Counted from the first letter of the stretch, positions 15,318 to 22,145 are shown. The stretch is 22,162 nt of DNA from an uncultured Gemmiger sp. (GCA_944382805.1 CALWNS010000066.1:1-22162); one strand, 5' to 3'. The notes: generated from the letters alone by a model not told the origin. Numbers and translations: made by a program.

Positions 15318-15797
15318 ATGTTGAATGTTGTTGCCATTATGGGCCGGCTGGTGGCCGACCCGCAGCTGCGCCAGACCACGACCGGCAAAAACGTCGCGTC
15401 GTTCCGCATCGCCTGCGACCGCAACGGCCGCCGCGACCCCAACGGCCAGAGCAACGCCGATTTCTTTGACGTTGTCGCCTGGGACCGCTCGGCCGAGTTT
15501 GTCTGCCGTTATTTCCAAAAAGGCTCTCTGATCGCCATCGACGGCCGCCTGCAGAGCCGCCAGTATCAGGATAAGAACGGCAACAACCGCACGGCGATCG
15601 AGATCGTGGCGCAGAACATCAACTTCACCGGCCCCAAATCTCAGAACGCCGCTTCCGGCATGGGCGCGCCCGCAATGTCCGCGCCTGCCCCGGCAGAATA
15701 CGCCCGCCCCGCCGCGCAGCCCGCTGCGCCTGCCTACTCGGCCGGCTCCAACGACGATTTTGCGCTGATCGAGGACGAAGGCGACCTGCCCTTCTGA
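15318..15797 (+). CDS. ssb: Single-stranded DNA-binding protein
   Basis: 159 aa; ATG 15318 follows AAGGAG. Residues 1-105 are the OB fold (MLNVVAIMGRLVADPQLR, then FFDVVAWDRSAEFVCRYFQKG); 106-150 are an Ala/Pro/Ser-rich disordered linker; the acidic tip DEGDLPF is the docking site for replication and repair partners. It coats single-stranded DNA during replication and repair. It lies 42 bases after rpsF and 40 before rpsR, the usual Firmicutes order. Confidence 0.97.
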   Translation: MLNVVAIMGRLVADPQLRQTTTGKNVASFRIACDRNGRRDPNGQSNADFFDVVAWDRSAEFVCRYFQKGSLIAIDGRLQSRQYQDKNGNNRTAIEIVAQNINFTGPKSQNAASGMGAPAMSAPAPAEYARPAAQPAAPAYSAGSNDDFALIEDEGDLPF

Positions 15798-15837
15798 TCG
15801 TATCGATCGTATCATCTCAATCAAGGAGGTTAGAACC

Positions 15838-16080
15838 ATGGCTATGGATCGTTCTTCCCGCCCGATGCACCGCGGCCGCCGCAAGGTTTGCAGCTTCTGC
15901 GTGGATCGTGTGGAGCATATCGACTACAAGGATCTGCCGCGCCTGCGCAAGTACGTGACCGAGCGCGCCAAGATCATTCCCCGCCGCGTGACCGGCACCT
16001 GCGCTTTCCATCAGCGCGAACTGACTGTCGCCATCAAGCGCGCCCGCCATATGGCTCTGATGCCGTATGTGAGCGATTGA
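15838..16080 (+). CDS. rpsR: 30S ribosomal protein S18, zinc-binding form
   Basis: 80 aa; ATG 15838 lies 7 bases after AAGGAGGT (15823-15830). S18 pairs with S6 on the small subunit. Cys18, Cys21, Cys55 and His58 (VCSFC, TGTCAFH) form the zinc site of the C+ form; zinc-limited bacteria often carry a second C- copy elsewhere. DYKDLPRLRKYV and RELTVAIKRARHMALMPYV are family signatures. A strong terminator follows at 16102. Confidence 0.97.
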   Translation: MAMDRSSRPMHRGRRKVCSFCVDRVEHIDYKDLPRLRKYVTERAKIIPRRVTGTCAFHQRELTVAIKRARHMALMPYVSD

Positions 16081-16101
16081 TCGCCCCGGCAAACCGCAAA
16101 C

Positions 16102-16138
16102 AAAACCGGCTGCCCCGCCAACGGGCAGCCGGTTTTTT
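16102..16138 (+). terminator. Terminator of rpsF-ssb-rpsR
   Basis: Perfect 10-bp stem CCGGCTGCCC/GGGCAGCCGG (16106-16115/16123-16132) with AAAA before and TTTTTT (16133-16138) after it, 22 bases past the rpsR stop. Confidence 0.95.
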
Positions 16139-16193
16139 GCGTTCGTGCGGTATGCGCCGGGCGTAAATATCCGCGCCCGGCGTAAAGCCATTT

Positions 16194-16271
16194 GTAGGGG
16201 AGGGATTTATCCCTCCCGCGTGGCTTTGCGGTGGCCGCCACGCCCCCGGAACGGTCAAGACCGTTCCCTAC
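16194..16271. repeat. Array unit 1
   Basis: 78 bp. Left hairpin word ATTTAT between GGGAGGG-type arms; right hairpin is the longer GGAACGGTC/GACCGTTCC type with the TCAAGA word. Confidence 0.85.
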
Positions 16272-16320
16272 AAACCAAGGTGAACGCTCTGCGGAACGGC
16301 AACGTGCGTAAAAACCATGC

Positions 16321-16397
16321 GTAGGGGAGGGGCACGCCCCTCCCGCGGGCGTTACGGTAACCTGTACGTTTACGGGAGGGCCATGGCCCTCCCCTAC
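16321..16397. repeat. Array unit 2
   Basis: 77 bp. Left word GCACGC (as in unit 7), right word CCATGG (as in unit 6). Confidence 0.85.
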
Positions 16398-16449
16398 GAA
16401 CCAAGGGTACCGCGCGGCAAATATTGATAACGAACGCAAAATTTACGCT

Positions 16450-16531
16450 GTAGGGGCCGATGCTCGTCATCGGCCCGGGAACGTACAGGTTACCGCAAGT
16501 CCCCCGGGACGATGCAAGCATCGTCCCCTAC
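16450..16531. repeat. Array unit 3
   Basis: 82 bp. Both hairpins are of the longer CGATG type: GGCCGATG/CATCGGCC on the left, GGGACGATG/CATCGTCCC on the right. It is nearly identical to unit 8, including the AACGCAAAATTTACGCT linker before it. Confidence 0.85.
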
Positions 16532-16560
16532 ATTGCGCGGTAAATATCCGTGCCGGGCGC

Positions 16561-16765
16561 AAAAAAGGCCCCCTTGTCAAAGGGGGCTGGATGCGGCCAA
16601 AGGCCGCAGACTGGGGGATTGCCTGCCGGTAGAATGCTGCTTCCGGGAGCCTGCGCAGACTGGGGGATTGCGTTTAGGTTATATGCCGTTTATAAACAGC
16701 ATTTCAAGGCAAAACAATCCCTCCGACCTCGCTTCGCTCGGCCACCTCCCTTTGACAAGGGAGGC
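16561..16765. repeat. Second repeat family, copy 1
   Basis: Left end AAAAAAGGCCCCC with a hairpin closing in GGGGGC at 16587; right end with CTCCCTTTGACAAGGGAG. The last part of the element is nearly identical to copy 2 at 16991. This copy carries a 17-bp direct duplication, GCAGACTGGGGGATTGC, at 16606-16622 and 16655-16671, which makes it about 60 bp longer. Confidence 0.85.
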
Positions 16766-16805
16766 AATGTGCGGCTAAATTTTGCGCCCGGCGTAAAGGC
16801 CATTT

Positions 16806-16883
16806 GTAGGGGAGGGTCTTGACCCTCCCGGGGAGCTTTGCGGCACCCGGCACGTGCCCGGGAGGGATAAATCCCTCCCCTAC
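16806..16883. repeat. Array unit 4
   Basis: 78 bp. Left word TCTTGA (as in unit 9), right word ATAAAT (as in unit 7). Confidence 0.85.
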
Positions 16884-16937
16884 GAACCGCGGGTGCCGCG
16901 CAGGCCGTATTTTTGCAATGGGCGTACATTTTACGTT

Positions 16938-16960
16938 GTAGGGGCCATGGGTACCGCGCG
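16938..16960. repeat. Array unit 5, collapsed remnant
   Basis: GTAGGGGCCATGG runs straight into the post-unit linker GGTACCGCGC. About 70 bp of the unit interior are missing, as if deleted between the left arm and the linker. Confidence 0.7.
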
Positions 16961-16990
16961 GGCTATGCCTTTGCGAAGGGCGTACAAAAA

Positions 16991-17134
16991 CAAAAAGGCC
17001 CCCTTGTCAAAGGGGGCGAAAGTGGAGATCGGGGGATTGCGTTTAAGCTATATGCCGTTTATCAATGGCATTTCAAGGCAAAACAATCCCTCCGACCTCG
17101 CTTCGCTCGGCCACCTCCCTTTGACAAGGGAGGC
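16991..17134. repeat. Second repeat family, copy 2
   Basis: Shorter copy (144 bp) with the same left hairpin GGCCCCC...GGGGGC, the GGGGGATTGCGTTTA segment, the block ACAATCCCTCCGACCTCG and the right hairpin CTCCCTTTGACAAGGGAG. It lacks the internal duplication of copy 1. Confidence 0.85.
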
Positions 17135-17175
17135 ATTGTGCGGCAAAATTTTAGCGCCCGGCGTAAAGGGTGTTT

Positions 17176-17253
17176 GTAGGGGAGGGATTTATCCCTCCCG
17201 CGGGGCCTTGCGGTAACCTGTACGTTCGCGGGAGGGCCATGGCCCTCCCCTAC
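17176..17253. repeat. Array unit 6
   Basis: 78 bp. Left word ATTTAT (as in unit 1), right word CCATGG (as in unit 2). Confidence 0.85.
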
Positions 17254-17305
17254 AAATCGCGGGTACCGCGCGGCCCAATATCCGCGCCCGGCGTAAAGGC
17301 CATGT

Positions 17306-17383
17306 GTAGGGGAGGGGCACGCCCCTCCCGCGGAGCTTTGCGGCGGCCGTTACGTGCCCGGGAGGGATAAATCCCTCCCCTAC
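17306..17383. repeat. Array unit 7
   Basis: 78 bp. Left word GCACGC (as in unit 2), right word ATAAAT (as in unit 4). Confidence 0.85.
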
Positions 17384-17436
17384 GAACCACGGTTACCGCG
17401 CAGGCAAATATTTATAATGAACGCAAAATTTACGCT

Positions 17437-17518
17437 GTAGGGGCCGGTGCTCGTCATCGGCCCGGGAACCTTGCGGCAACCTGTACGCCCCCGGGACGAT
17501 GCAAGCATCGTCCCCTAC
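17437..17518. repeat. Array unit 8
   Basis: 82 bp, the near-copy of unit 3 with CGATG-type words in both hairpins and the same linker kind upstream. Confidence 0.85.
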
Positions 17519-17572
17519 AGAGCACACGGGTACCGCGCGGCCCAATATCCGCGCCCGGCGTAAAGGCTATTT

Positions 17573-17650
17573 GTAGGGGAGGGTCTTGACCCTCCCGCGA
17601 ACCTTGCCGCAACCGCCACGCCCCCCGGAACGGTCAAGACCGTTCCCTAC
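17573..17650. repeat. Array unit 9
   Basis: 78 bp. Left word TCTTGA (as in unit 4); right hairpin is the longer TCAAGA type of unit 1. Here both halves carry versions of the same word in opposite orientation. Confidence 0.85.
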
Positions 17651-17694
17651 AATGCAAGGGTACCGCGCAGGTCAAATTTTTGCGATGCGCGCAC

Positions 17695-17723
17695 AAAAAA
17701 GGCCCCCTCATCAAAAGGGGGCC
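17695..17723 (-). terminator. Terminator of the IMP dehydrogenase gene
   Basis: On the minus strand GGCCCCC, a 9-base loop, GGGGGCC and TTTTTT (A run 17695-17700 on plus), 22 bases after the stop codon. The stem and its flank match the left end of the second repeat family at 16561 and 16991. Confidence 0.9.
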
Positions 17724-17744
17724 GGATGCGGCTTGGGACAAGCG

Positions 17745-19250
17745 TCACATGGCGTTGGTGCTGTTTTTCAAAATAACGTCGTGGCTGCCGCCCTCCACGA
17801 TGGACGCCGAAGAAACCACGGTCAGGCGCGCTTTCTCCTGCAATTCGGGGATGGTCAGCGCGCCGCAGTTGCACATGGTGGACTTCACCTTGTACAGCGT
17901 GGTCTGCACGCCGTCGGCCAGCGGGCCGGCGTAGGGCACGTAGCTGTCCACGCCCTCCTCAAAGCCGAGCTTCTGCGCGCCGCCCAGGTCGTAGCGCTGC
18001 CAGTTGCGCGCGCGGTTGGAGCCTTCGCCCCAATATTCCTTCACATAGTTGCCGCCCACGCGCAGCTTGTTCGTGGGGCTTTCGTCAAAGCGGGCGAAAT
18101 AGCGGCCCAGCATGACGAAGTCGGCGCCCATGGCCAGCGCCAGCGTGATGTGGTAGTCGTGTACGATGTCGCCGTCGGAGCAGATGGGCACATAGATGCC
18201 GGTCTCTTTGTAATCCTCGTCGCGCGCTTTGGCCACCTCGATCACCGCCGTGGCCTGGCCGCGGCCGATGCCCTTGGTCTCGCGCGTGATGCAGATGGAG
18301 CCGCCGACAATGCCGATCTTGACAAAATCGGCCCCGGCCTTGGCCAGGAACAAAAAGCCTTCGCGGTCCACCACGTTGCCCGCGCCCACCTTGACCTTGT
18401 CGCCGTAGCGCTCGCGGATCCAGGCGATGGTGCGGGACTGCCACTCGCTGAAGCCCTCGGACGAGTCGATGCACAGCACGTCCACGCCGGCGTCCACCAG
18501 CGCGGGCACGCGCTCGGCATAGTCGCGGGTGTTGATGCCCGCGCCCACCACATAGCTCTTGTTCGCGTCCAGCAGCTCGTTCACGTTCTCTTTGTGGCTG
18601 TCGTAGTCCTTGCGGAACACCATGTACTGCAGGTTGCCCTCGTCGTCGATCAGGGGCAGGGAGTTGATCTTGTTGTCCCAGATGATGTCGTTGCAGTCGT
18701 GCAAGCTGGTGCTGGCGGGGGCGGTCACCAGCTTGTCCAGCGGGGTCATGAACTCGGTCACCTTCAGGTCGGTGGACATACGGGACAGGCGGTAATCACG
18801 CGAAGCCACAATGCCCAGCAGCTTGCCGTGGGCGGTGCCGTCCGCGGTGATGGCCACGGTGGAATGGCCGGTGCGGGCTTTCAGGTCCAGCACGTCGGCC
18901 AGCGTGGCCTGCGGCGGCAGGTTGGAATCGCTCGTGACAAAGCCCTTTTTGTACGCCTTGACGCGGCGGATCATATCGGCTTCCTGCTCGATGGTCTGCG
19001 AACCGTAAATAAACGAAACGCCGCCCTGCTTGGCCAGCGCGATGGCCAGCCGCTCGCCGGAGACCGACTGCATGATGGCCGAGACCATGGGGATGTTCAG
19101 CGAAAGCGGGCATTCTTCCTCCCCTTTGCGGTACTTGACCAGCGGGGTGCGCAGGCTGACCGCGTTGGGCACGTTCTCCGAGGAAGAATACCCCGGGACC
19201 AGCAGATACTCCCCGAACGTGCGGGACGGCTCAGAAAAATAGTACGCCAT
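17745..19250 (-). CDS. guaB: Inosine-5'-monophosphate dehydrogenase, Tritrichomonas-like type
   Basis: 501 aa; start codon at the complement of 19248-19250 after GCAAGGAGAGTGTTT; the frame stays open upstream to 20087 but lacks a ribosome site and overlaps pnp. It oxidises IMP to XMP with NAD+, the committed step to GMP. Parts: catalytic barrel with a CBS pair inserted about 105-225; loop GGSICITR with Cys320; mobile flap NWQRYD with the Arg419-Tyr420 dyad; C-terminal MCNCGALTIPEL. From memory the whole chain tracks the T. foetus enzyme (Cys319, Arg418-Tyr419) nearly residue for residue. Two glycines usual in IMP-binding loops are changed: Val315 (GIVGGS) and Asp361 (SDGD in place of SDGG). 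It has its own promoter under a palindrome, and ends at a strong terminator. Confidence 0.93.
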   Translation of the reverse strand: MAYYFSEPSRTFGEYLLVPGYSSSENVPNAVSLRTPLVKYRKGEEECPLSLNIPMVSAIMQSVSGERLAIALAKQGGVSFIYGSQTIEQEADMIRRVKAYKKGFVTSDSNLPPQATLADVLDLKARTGHSTVAITADGTAHGKLLGIVASRDYRLSRMSTDLKVTEFMTPLDKLVTAPASTSLHDCNDIIWDNKINSLPLIDDEGNLQYMVFRKDYDSHKENVNELLDANKSYVVGAGINTRDYAERVPALVDAGVDVLCIDSSEGFSEWQSRTIAWIRERYGDKVKVGAGNVVDREGFLFLAKAGADFVKIGIVGGSICITRETKGIGRGQATAVIEVAKARDEDYKETGIYVPICSDGDIVHDYHITLALAMGADFVMLGRYFARFDESPTNKLRVGGNYVKEYWGEGSNRARNWQRYDLGGAQKLGFEEGVDSYVPYAGPLADGVQTTLYKVKSTMCNCGALTIPELQEKARLTVVSSASIVEGGSHDVILKNSTNAM

Positions 19251-19348
19251 AAACACTCTCCTTGCTATCATGCAGCCGCAAAACCCCGTTCCTGCATAGC
19301 GGCAGGCGGGCGGCCCCGCTGCGGCCGGGGGCCGGATATGTATACTTG

Positions 19349-19377
19349 ATTGTACCACATTCCCGCACAGACTGCAA
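19349..19377 (-). promoter_or_regulatory. Promoter of the IMP dehydrogenase gene
   Basis: Minus strand: TTGCAG (19372-19377), 17-base spacer, TACAAT (19349-19354), about 100 bases upstream of the start codon. The leader between them is GC-rich and can form a hairpin near the ribosome site (GCTATGCAG with CTGCATGATAGC). Confidence 0.8.
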
Positions 19378-19400
19378 AAGATTTGGCAAAAATCTTTTGC
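19374..19400. promoter_or_regulatory. Palindrome over the guaB -35 box, candidate operator
   Basis: Perfect 10-bp inverted repeat GCAAAAGATT / AATCTTTTGC with a 7-base centre. It overlaps four bases of the -35 hexamer, so a bound protein could block or recruit RNA polymerase. It does not resemble the PurR box of Bacillus. Confidence 0.6.
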
Positions 19401-19494
19401 CCACACGCCCGCAAAAAGTTGTGGATTTTGCCGGGACGGCGGGCGGAAAAGTATGACTTTGCGCCGCCCGCGGCCAAAACCGCCGCCCGGCAGC

Positions 19495-19525
19495 AAAAAC
19501 CTCCCGCCCCGGGCGGGGCGGGAGG
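19495..19525 (-). terminator. Terminator of pnp
   Basis: Minus strand: perfect 11-bp stem CCTCCCGCCCC/GGGGCGGGAGG (19500-19510/19515-19525), loop GCCC, then TTTTT, 12 bases after the pnp stop. Confidence 0.93.
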
Positions 19526-19537
19526 GGGGAGCATTCA

Positions 19538-21682
19538 TTACTGCTTGTTCATTTCCGCACGCTTTTTGGCGATGGCCGCCACGGCGTCTTTGCGGGACAG
19601 GTTGATGCGGCCCTGCTGGTCGATGTCGGTCACCATCACGTAGATCGGGTCGCCCACGGCCACCACGTCCTCCACGTGCTCCACGCGGTGGTCGTCCAGC
19701 TTGGAGATGTGGACCAGGCCCTCTTTGCCCGGCGCGATCTCTACAAACGCGCCGAAGTTCATCAGCCGGGTCACGCGGCCCTTGTAGATGGCGCCCACCT
19801 CCGGGTCCTCCACAATGGTCTTGATGGTGGCGATGGCACGCTTGGCGTTGTCGATATCGATGGCCGAAATAAACACATGGCCGTCCTCTTCGATGTCGAT
19901 CTTGCAGCTGAAGTTCGCGCACATCTCCTGGATGACCTTGCCGCCCTTGCCGATCACGTCCTTGATCTTGTCCACCGGGATCTGCATACTGAACATCTTG
20001 GGCGCATACTTCGAAAGTTCCTTGCGCGGTTCGGCAATGCAGGGCTTGATGATCTCGTCCAGGATATACAGCCGGCCCTTGCGGCATTTTTCCAGCGCTT
20101 CCTCCACGATCTCGTAGGTCAGGCCGTCGATCTTGATGTCCATCTGGATGGCGGTGATGCCGCGGCGGGTGCCGCCCACCTTAAAGTCCATATCGCCGTG
20201 GAAGTCCTCCACGCCCTGGATGTCCAGCATGGTCATCCAGCGCTCGCCCTCGGTGATCAGCCCGCAGGAGATGCCGGCCACCGGCGCCTTGATGGGCACG
20301 CCGGCGTCCATCAGCGCCAGGGTGGAGCCGCAGATCGAAGCCTGGCTGGTCGAGCCGTTGGAGCTCATGATCTCGGACACGCAGCGGATGGTGTAGGGGA
20401 ACTCCTCCACGCTGGGCAGCACGGGCAGCAGCGCGCGCTCGGCCAGCGCGCCGTGGCCGATCTCGCGGCGGCCGGGGCTGCGCGGGGCGCGGGCTTCGCC
20501 GGTGGAGTACGGCGGCATATTGTAGTGGTGGATATAGCGCTTCTGCGGCATATCGCCCAGGTCGTCCATGGTCTGCGCGTCGCGGGTGGAACCCAGCGTG
20601 CAGATGGTCAGGCTCTGGGTCTGGCCGCGGGTGAACAGGCCGGAACCGGGTACGCGCGGCAGCAGGCCGACTTCGGCGGCCAGCGGGCGGATCTCGTTGA
20701 TGCCGCGGCCGTCCACGCGCTTGCCCTCGTCCAGCAGCCAGCGGCGCACCACGAACTTCTGCATCTTGTAGCTGATCAGGTCCAGCGTCGAAGCATCCAG
20801 GTCGGGGTACTCGGCGGCGATCTTATCCATGATGGGCAGCAAAGCGGCGTCGCGCACGTTCTTGTCGTCGGTGTCCATCGCGGCCTTGAACTCGTCCAGG
20901 TGGTCGGCGCTGATCTTTTTCAGCAGGTCGTAGTCCAGGTCGACCGACTGGAATTCGATCTTCGGCTTGCCGATCTCGGCCACGATGCCGTTGATAAAGG
21001 CCAGCATCTTTTTGATCTCGGCATGGCCGGCCTTGATGGCCTCCATCATGGTGGCTTCGTCCACCTCGTTGGCGCCGGCCTCGATCATGACGATCTTATC
21101 CATGCTGGCGGCCAGGGTCAGGGCCAGGTCGCTGCGCTCGCGCTGTTCCTTGGTGGGGTTCAGCACGATCTGCCCGTCCACCAGGCCCACGGCCACGCCG
21201 GCGATGGGGCCTTTCCACGGAATGTCCGACATGGCGATGGCCAGCGAAGCGCCGTTCATGCCCGCGATCTCGGCGCTGTTGTCCGGGTCCAGGCTCATCA
21301 CGGTCATGGTCACGCACACATCGTTGCGCATATCCTTGGGGAACAGCGGGCGGATGGGGCGGTCGACCACGCGGCTGGAAAGGATGGCGTGTTCGCCGGG
21401 GCGGCCTTCGCGGCGCATAAAGCTGCCGGGGATGCGGCCGGCGGCGTAGAGCTTTTCTTCAAACTCTACGCTCAAGGGGAAAAAGTCGATGCCTTCGCGC
21501 GGCTTTTCGCTCATGGTCACGTTGCACAGCACGCAGGTCTCGCCGTAGCGGATCATGGCGCTGCCGTTGGCCAGGCCGCACAGCTTGCCGGTCTCCACCA
21601 CGAACGGGCGGCCGGCAAAGGTGGTCTCGAACTTGCGGTAGCGGGGGAACGTCTCTTTTCTAGATGAAAATTCCAGTGGCAT
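19538..21682 (-). CDS. pnp: Polyribonucleotide nucleotidyltransferase (PNPase)
   Basis: 714 aa; start codon at the complement of 21680-21682 after GGAAGGAGAACCCGCT; the longer frame to 21835 lacks a ribosome site. PNPase degrades RNA 3' to 5' with phosphate, and can also add tails, as a cytosolic trimer. Parts: first RNase PH-like domain (GRIPGSFMRREGRP, then SSRVVDRPIRPLFP), helical linker, second RNase PH-like domain with FTRGQTQSL and the active-site DFHGDMDFK (Asp493, Asp499, Lys501), KH domain from about 564 with VIGKGGK, S1 domain from about 629. Length and layout are normal. It follows rpsO on the same strand, with a long hairpin in its leader that could be a site for RNase III and self-control, as in E. 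coli. Confidence 0.98.
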   Translation of the reverse strand: MPLEFSSRKETFPRYRKFETTFAGRPFVVETGKLCGLANGSAMIRYGETCVLCNVTMSEKPREGIDFFPLSVEFEEKLYAAGRIPGSFMRREGRPGEHAILSSRVVDRPIRPLFPKDMRNDVCVTMTVMSLDPDNSAEIAGMNGASLAIAMSDIPWKGPIAGVAVGLVDGQIVLNPTKEQRERSDLALTLAASMDKIVMIEAGANEVDEATMMEAIKAGHAEIKKMLAFINGIVAEIGKPKIEFQSVDLDYDLLKKISADHLDEFKAAMDTDDKNVRDAALLPIMDKIAAEYPDLDASTLDLISYKMQKFVVRRWLLDEGKRVDGRGINEIRPLAAEVGLLPRVPGSGLFTRGQTQSLTICTLGSTRDAQTMDDLGDMPQKRYIHHYNMPPYSTGEARAPRSPGRREIGHGALAERALLPVLPSVEEFPYTIRCVSEIMSSNGSTSQASICGSTLALMDAGVPIKAPVAGISCGLITEGERWMTMLDIQGVEDFHGDMDFKVGGTRRGITAIQMDIKIDGLTYEIVEEALEKCRKGRLYILDEIIKPCIAEPRKELSKYAPKMFSMQIPVDKIKDVIGKGGKVIQEMCANFSCKIDIEEDGHVFISAIDIDNAKRAIATIKTIVEDPEVGAIYKGRVTRLMNFGAFVEIAPGKEGLVHISKLDDHRVEHVEDVVAVGDPIYVMVTDIDQQGRINLSRKDAVAAIAKKRAEMNKQ

Positions 21683-21714
21683 AGCGGGTTCTCCTTCCGG
21701 TATATGATTTGCCA

Positions 21715-21792
21715 GGCCCCCGTGCTTTGAGCAATAAATCCAGCCGCCGAACGCCGCTCGGCGGTTCGATTTACTGCACAAACCACGGGGCC
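21715..21792 (-). other. Long hairpin in the rpsO-pnp spacer
   Basis: About 78 bases fold back in three stacked segments: 21715-21724 with 21784-21792 (one bulge), 21731-21740 with 21768-21777 (one G-U on the minus-strand RNA), and CCGCCGA/TCGGCGG (21744-21750/21758-21764). It ends 32 bases before the pnp start codon. A double strand of this length would suit RNase III cleavage. Confidence 0.65.
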
Positions 21793-21821
21793 TTTGTCCT
21801 ACAGGGGCGCGCCGGGTATAA

Positions 21822-21861
21822 ATAAATACGGGCAAGGCGCATCGGTGTGCGCCCTGCCCGT
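21822..21861 (-). terminator. Hairpin after rpsO, weak terminator
   Basis: 14-bp stem (21828-21841 with 21848-21861, one G-U), then ATTTATTTAT on the minus strand. The broken T run suggests partial read-through into pnp, for which I see no separate clear promoter. Confidence 0.7.
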
Positions 21862-21872
21862 TTTGCCAAGAA

Positions 21873-22145
21873 TTACTTGCGCAGGCCCAGTTCAGCGATC
21901 AGGGCGCGGTAACGGTTGATGTCCTTCTTCTGCAGATAGGCCAGCAGGTTGCGGCGGCGGCCGACCATCTTGAACAGGCCGCGGCGGCTGTGGTTGTCAT
22001 TCTTGTTGCTCTTCAGGTGCTCGGTCAGGTGGTTGATGCGCGCGGTCAGCAGCGCGACCTGGACCTCCGGGGAGCCGGTGTCGCCCTCGTGCAGGGCGGC
22101 TTTCTCGATGACGGGCTTCTTTTCGATAGCGGATTTCTGGCTCAT
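21873..22145 (-). CDS. rpsO: 30S ribosomal protein S15
   Basis: 90 aa; start codon at the complement of 22143-22145 after AAAGAAAGGAAATCACC. S15 binds 16S rRNA early and organises the central domain. The core HEGDTGSPEVQVALLTARI, HSRRGLFKMVGRRRNLLAYL and RYRALIAELGLRK are all present. The first 17 residues are Lys/Glu-rich and differ from the usual start, but total length is normal. pnp follows on the same strand, the widespread rpsO-pnp order. The promoter lies outside the window. Confidence 0.97.
   Translation of the reverse strand: MSQKSAIEKKPVIEKAALHEGDTGSPEVQVALLTARINHLTEHLKSNKNDNHSRRGLFKMVGRRRNLLAYLQKKDINRYRALIAELGLRK

Larger units (their letters stand above)
16194..17650. repeat. Tandem array of hairpin-pair units, interrupted by two other repeats
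   Basis: The 1.66-kb gap between rpsR and the IMP dehydrogenase gene holds eight full units of 77-82 bp and one collapsed unit, spaced 126-136 bp start to start where uninterrupted. Every unit begins GTAGGGG and ends CCCTAC, so its two halves face each other. Each half is itself a hairpin, G-rich arm - word - C-rich arm. Between units runs a linker of two kinds: one with GCGCCCGGCGTAAAGGC, the other with AACGCAAAATTTACGCT; many linkers begin GGGTACCGCGC. No credible protein is encoded. The hairpins would form in RNA from either strand. I see no transposase, terminal target duplication or CRISPR geometry. Confidence 0.93.

Noticed and set aside
16011..17370. Several 70-120-codon frames within the repeat array
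   Set aside because: They arise from repeats, differ in each copy, lack ribosome sites and show no protein-like conservation.
16194..17650. CRISPR array
   Set aside because: Units are 77-82 bp hairpin pairs with near-identical linkers; there are no short identical repeats with unique spacers and no cas genes.
19251..19348. Guanine riboswitch or other purine riboswitch in the guaB leader
   Set aside because: The leader is about 95 bases of GC-rich sequence without the conserved loop bases of the purine riboswitch.
17586..19349. 587-codon plus-strand open frame running from the repeat array through guaB antisense
   Set aside because: It begins in hairpin repeats and continues antisense to a well-conserved enzyme; no ribosome site.
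19251..20087. N-terminal extension of the IMP dehydrogenase frame to 20087
   Set aside because: It would overlap pnp and its terminator and cross the guaB promoter; the ATG at 19250 has a good ribosome site and matches the family N-terminus.
19676..21667. 663-codon plus-strand open frame antisense to pnp
   Set aside because: PNPase motifs on the minus strand are complete; the antisense product is low-complexity.
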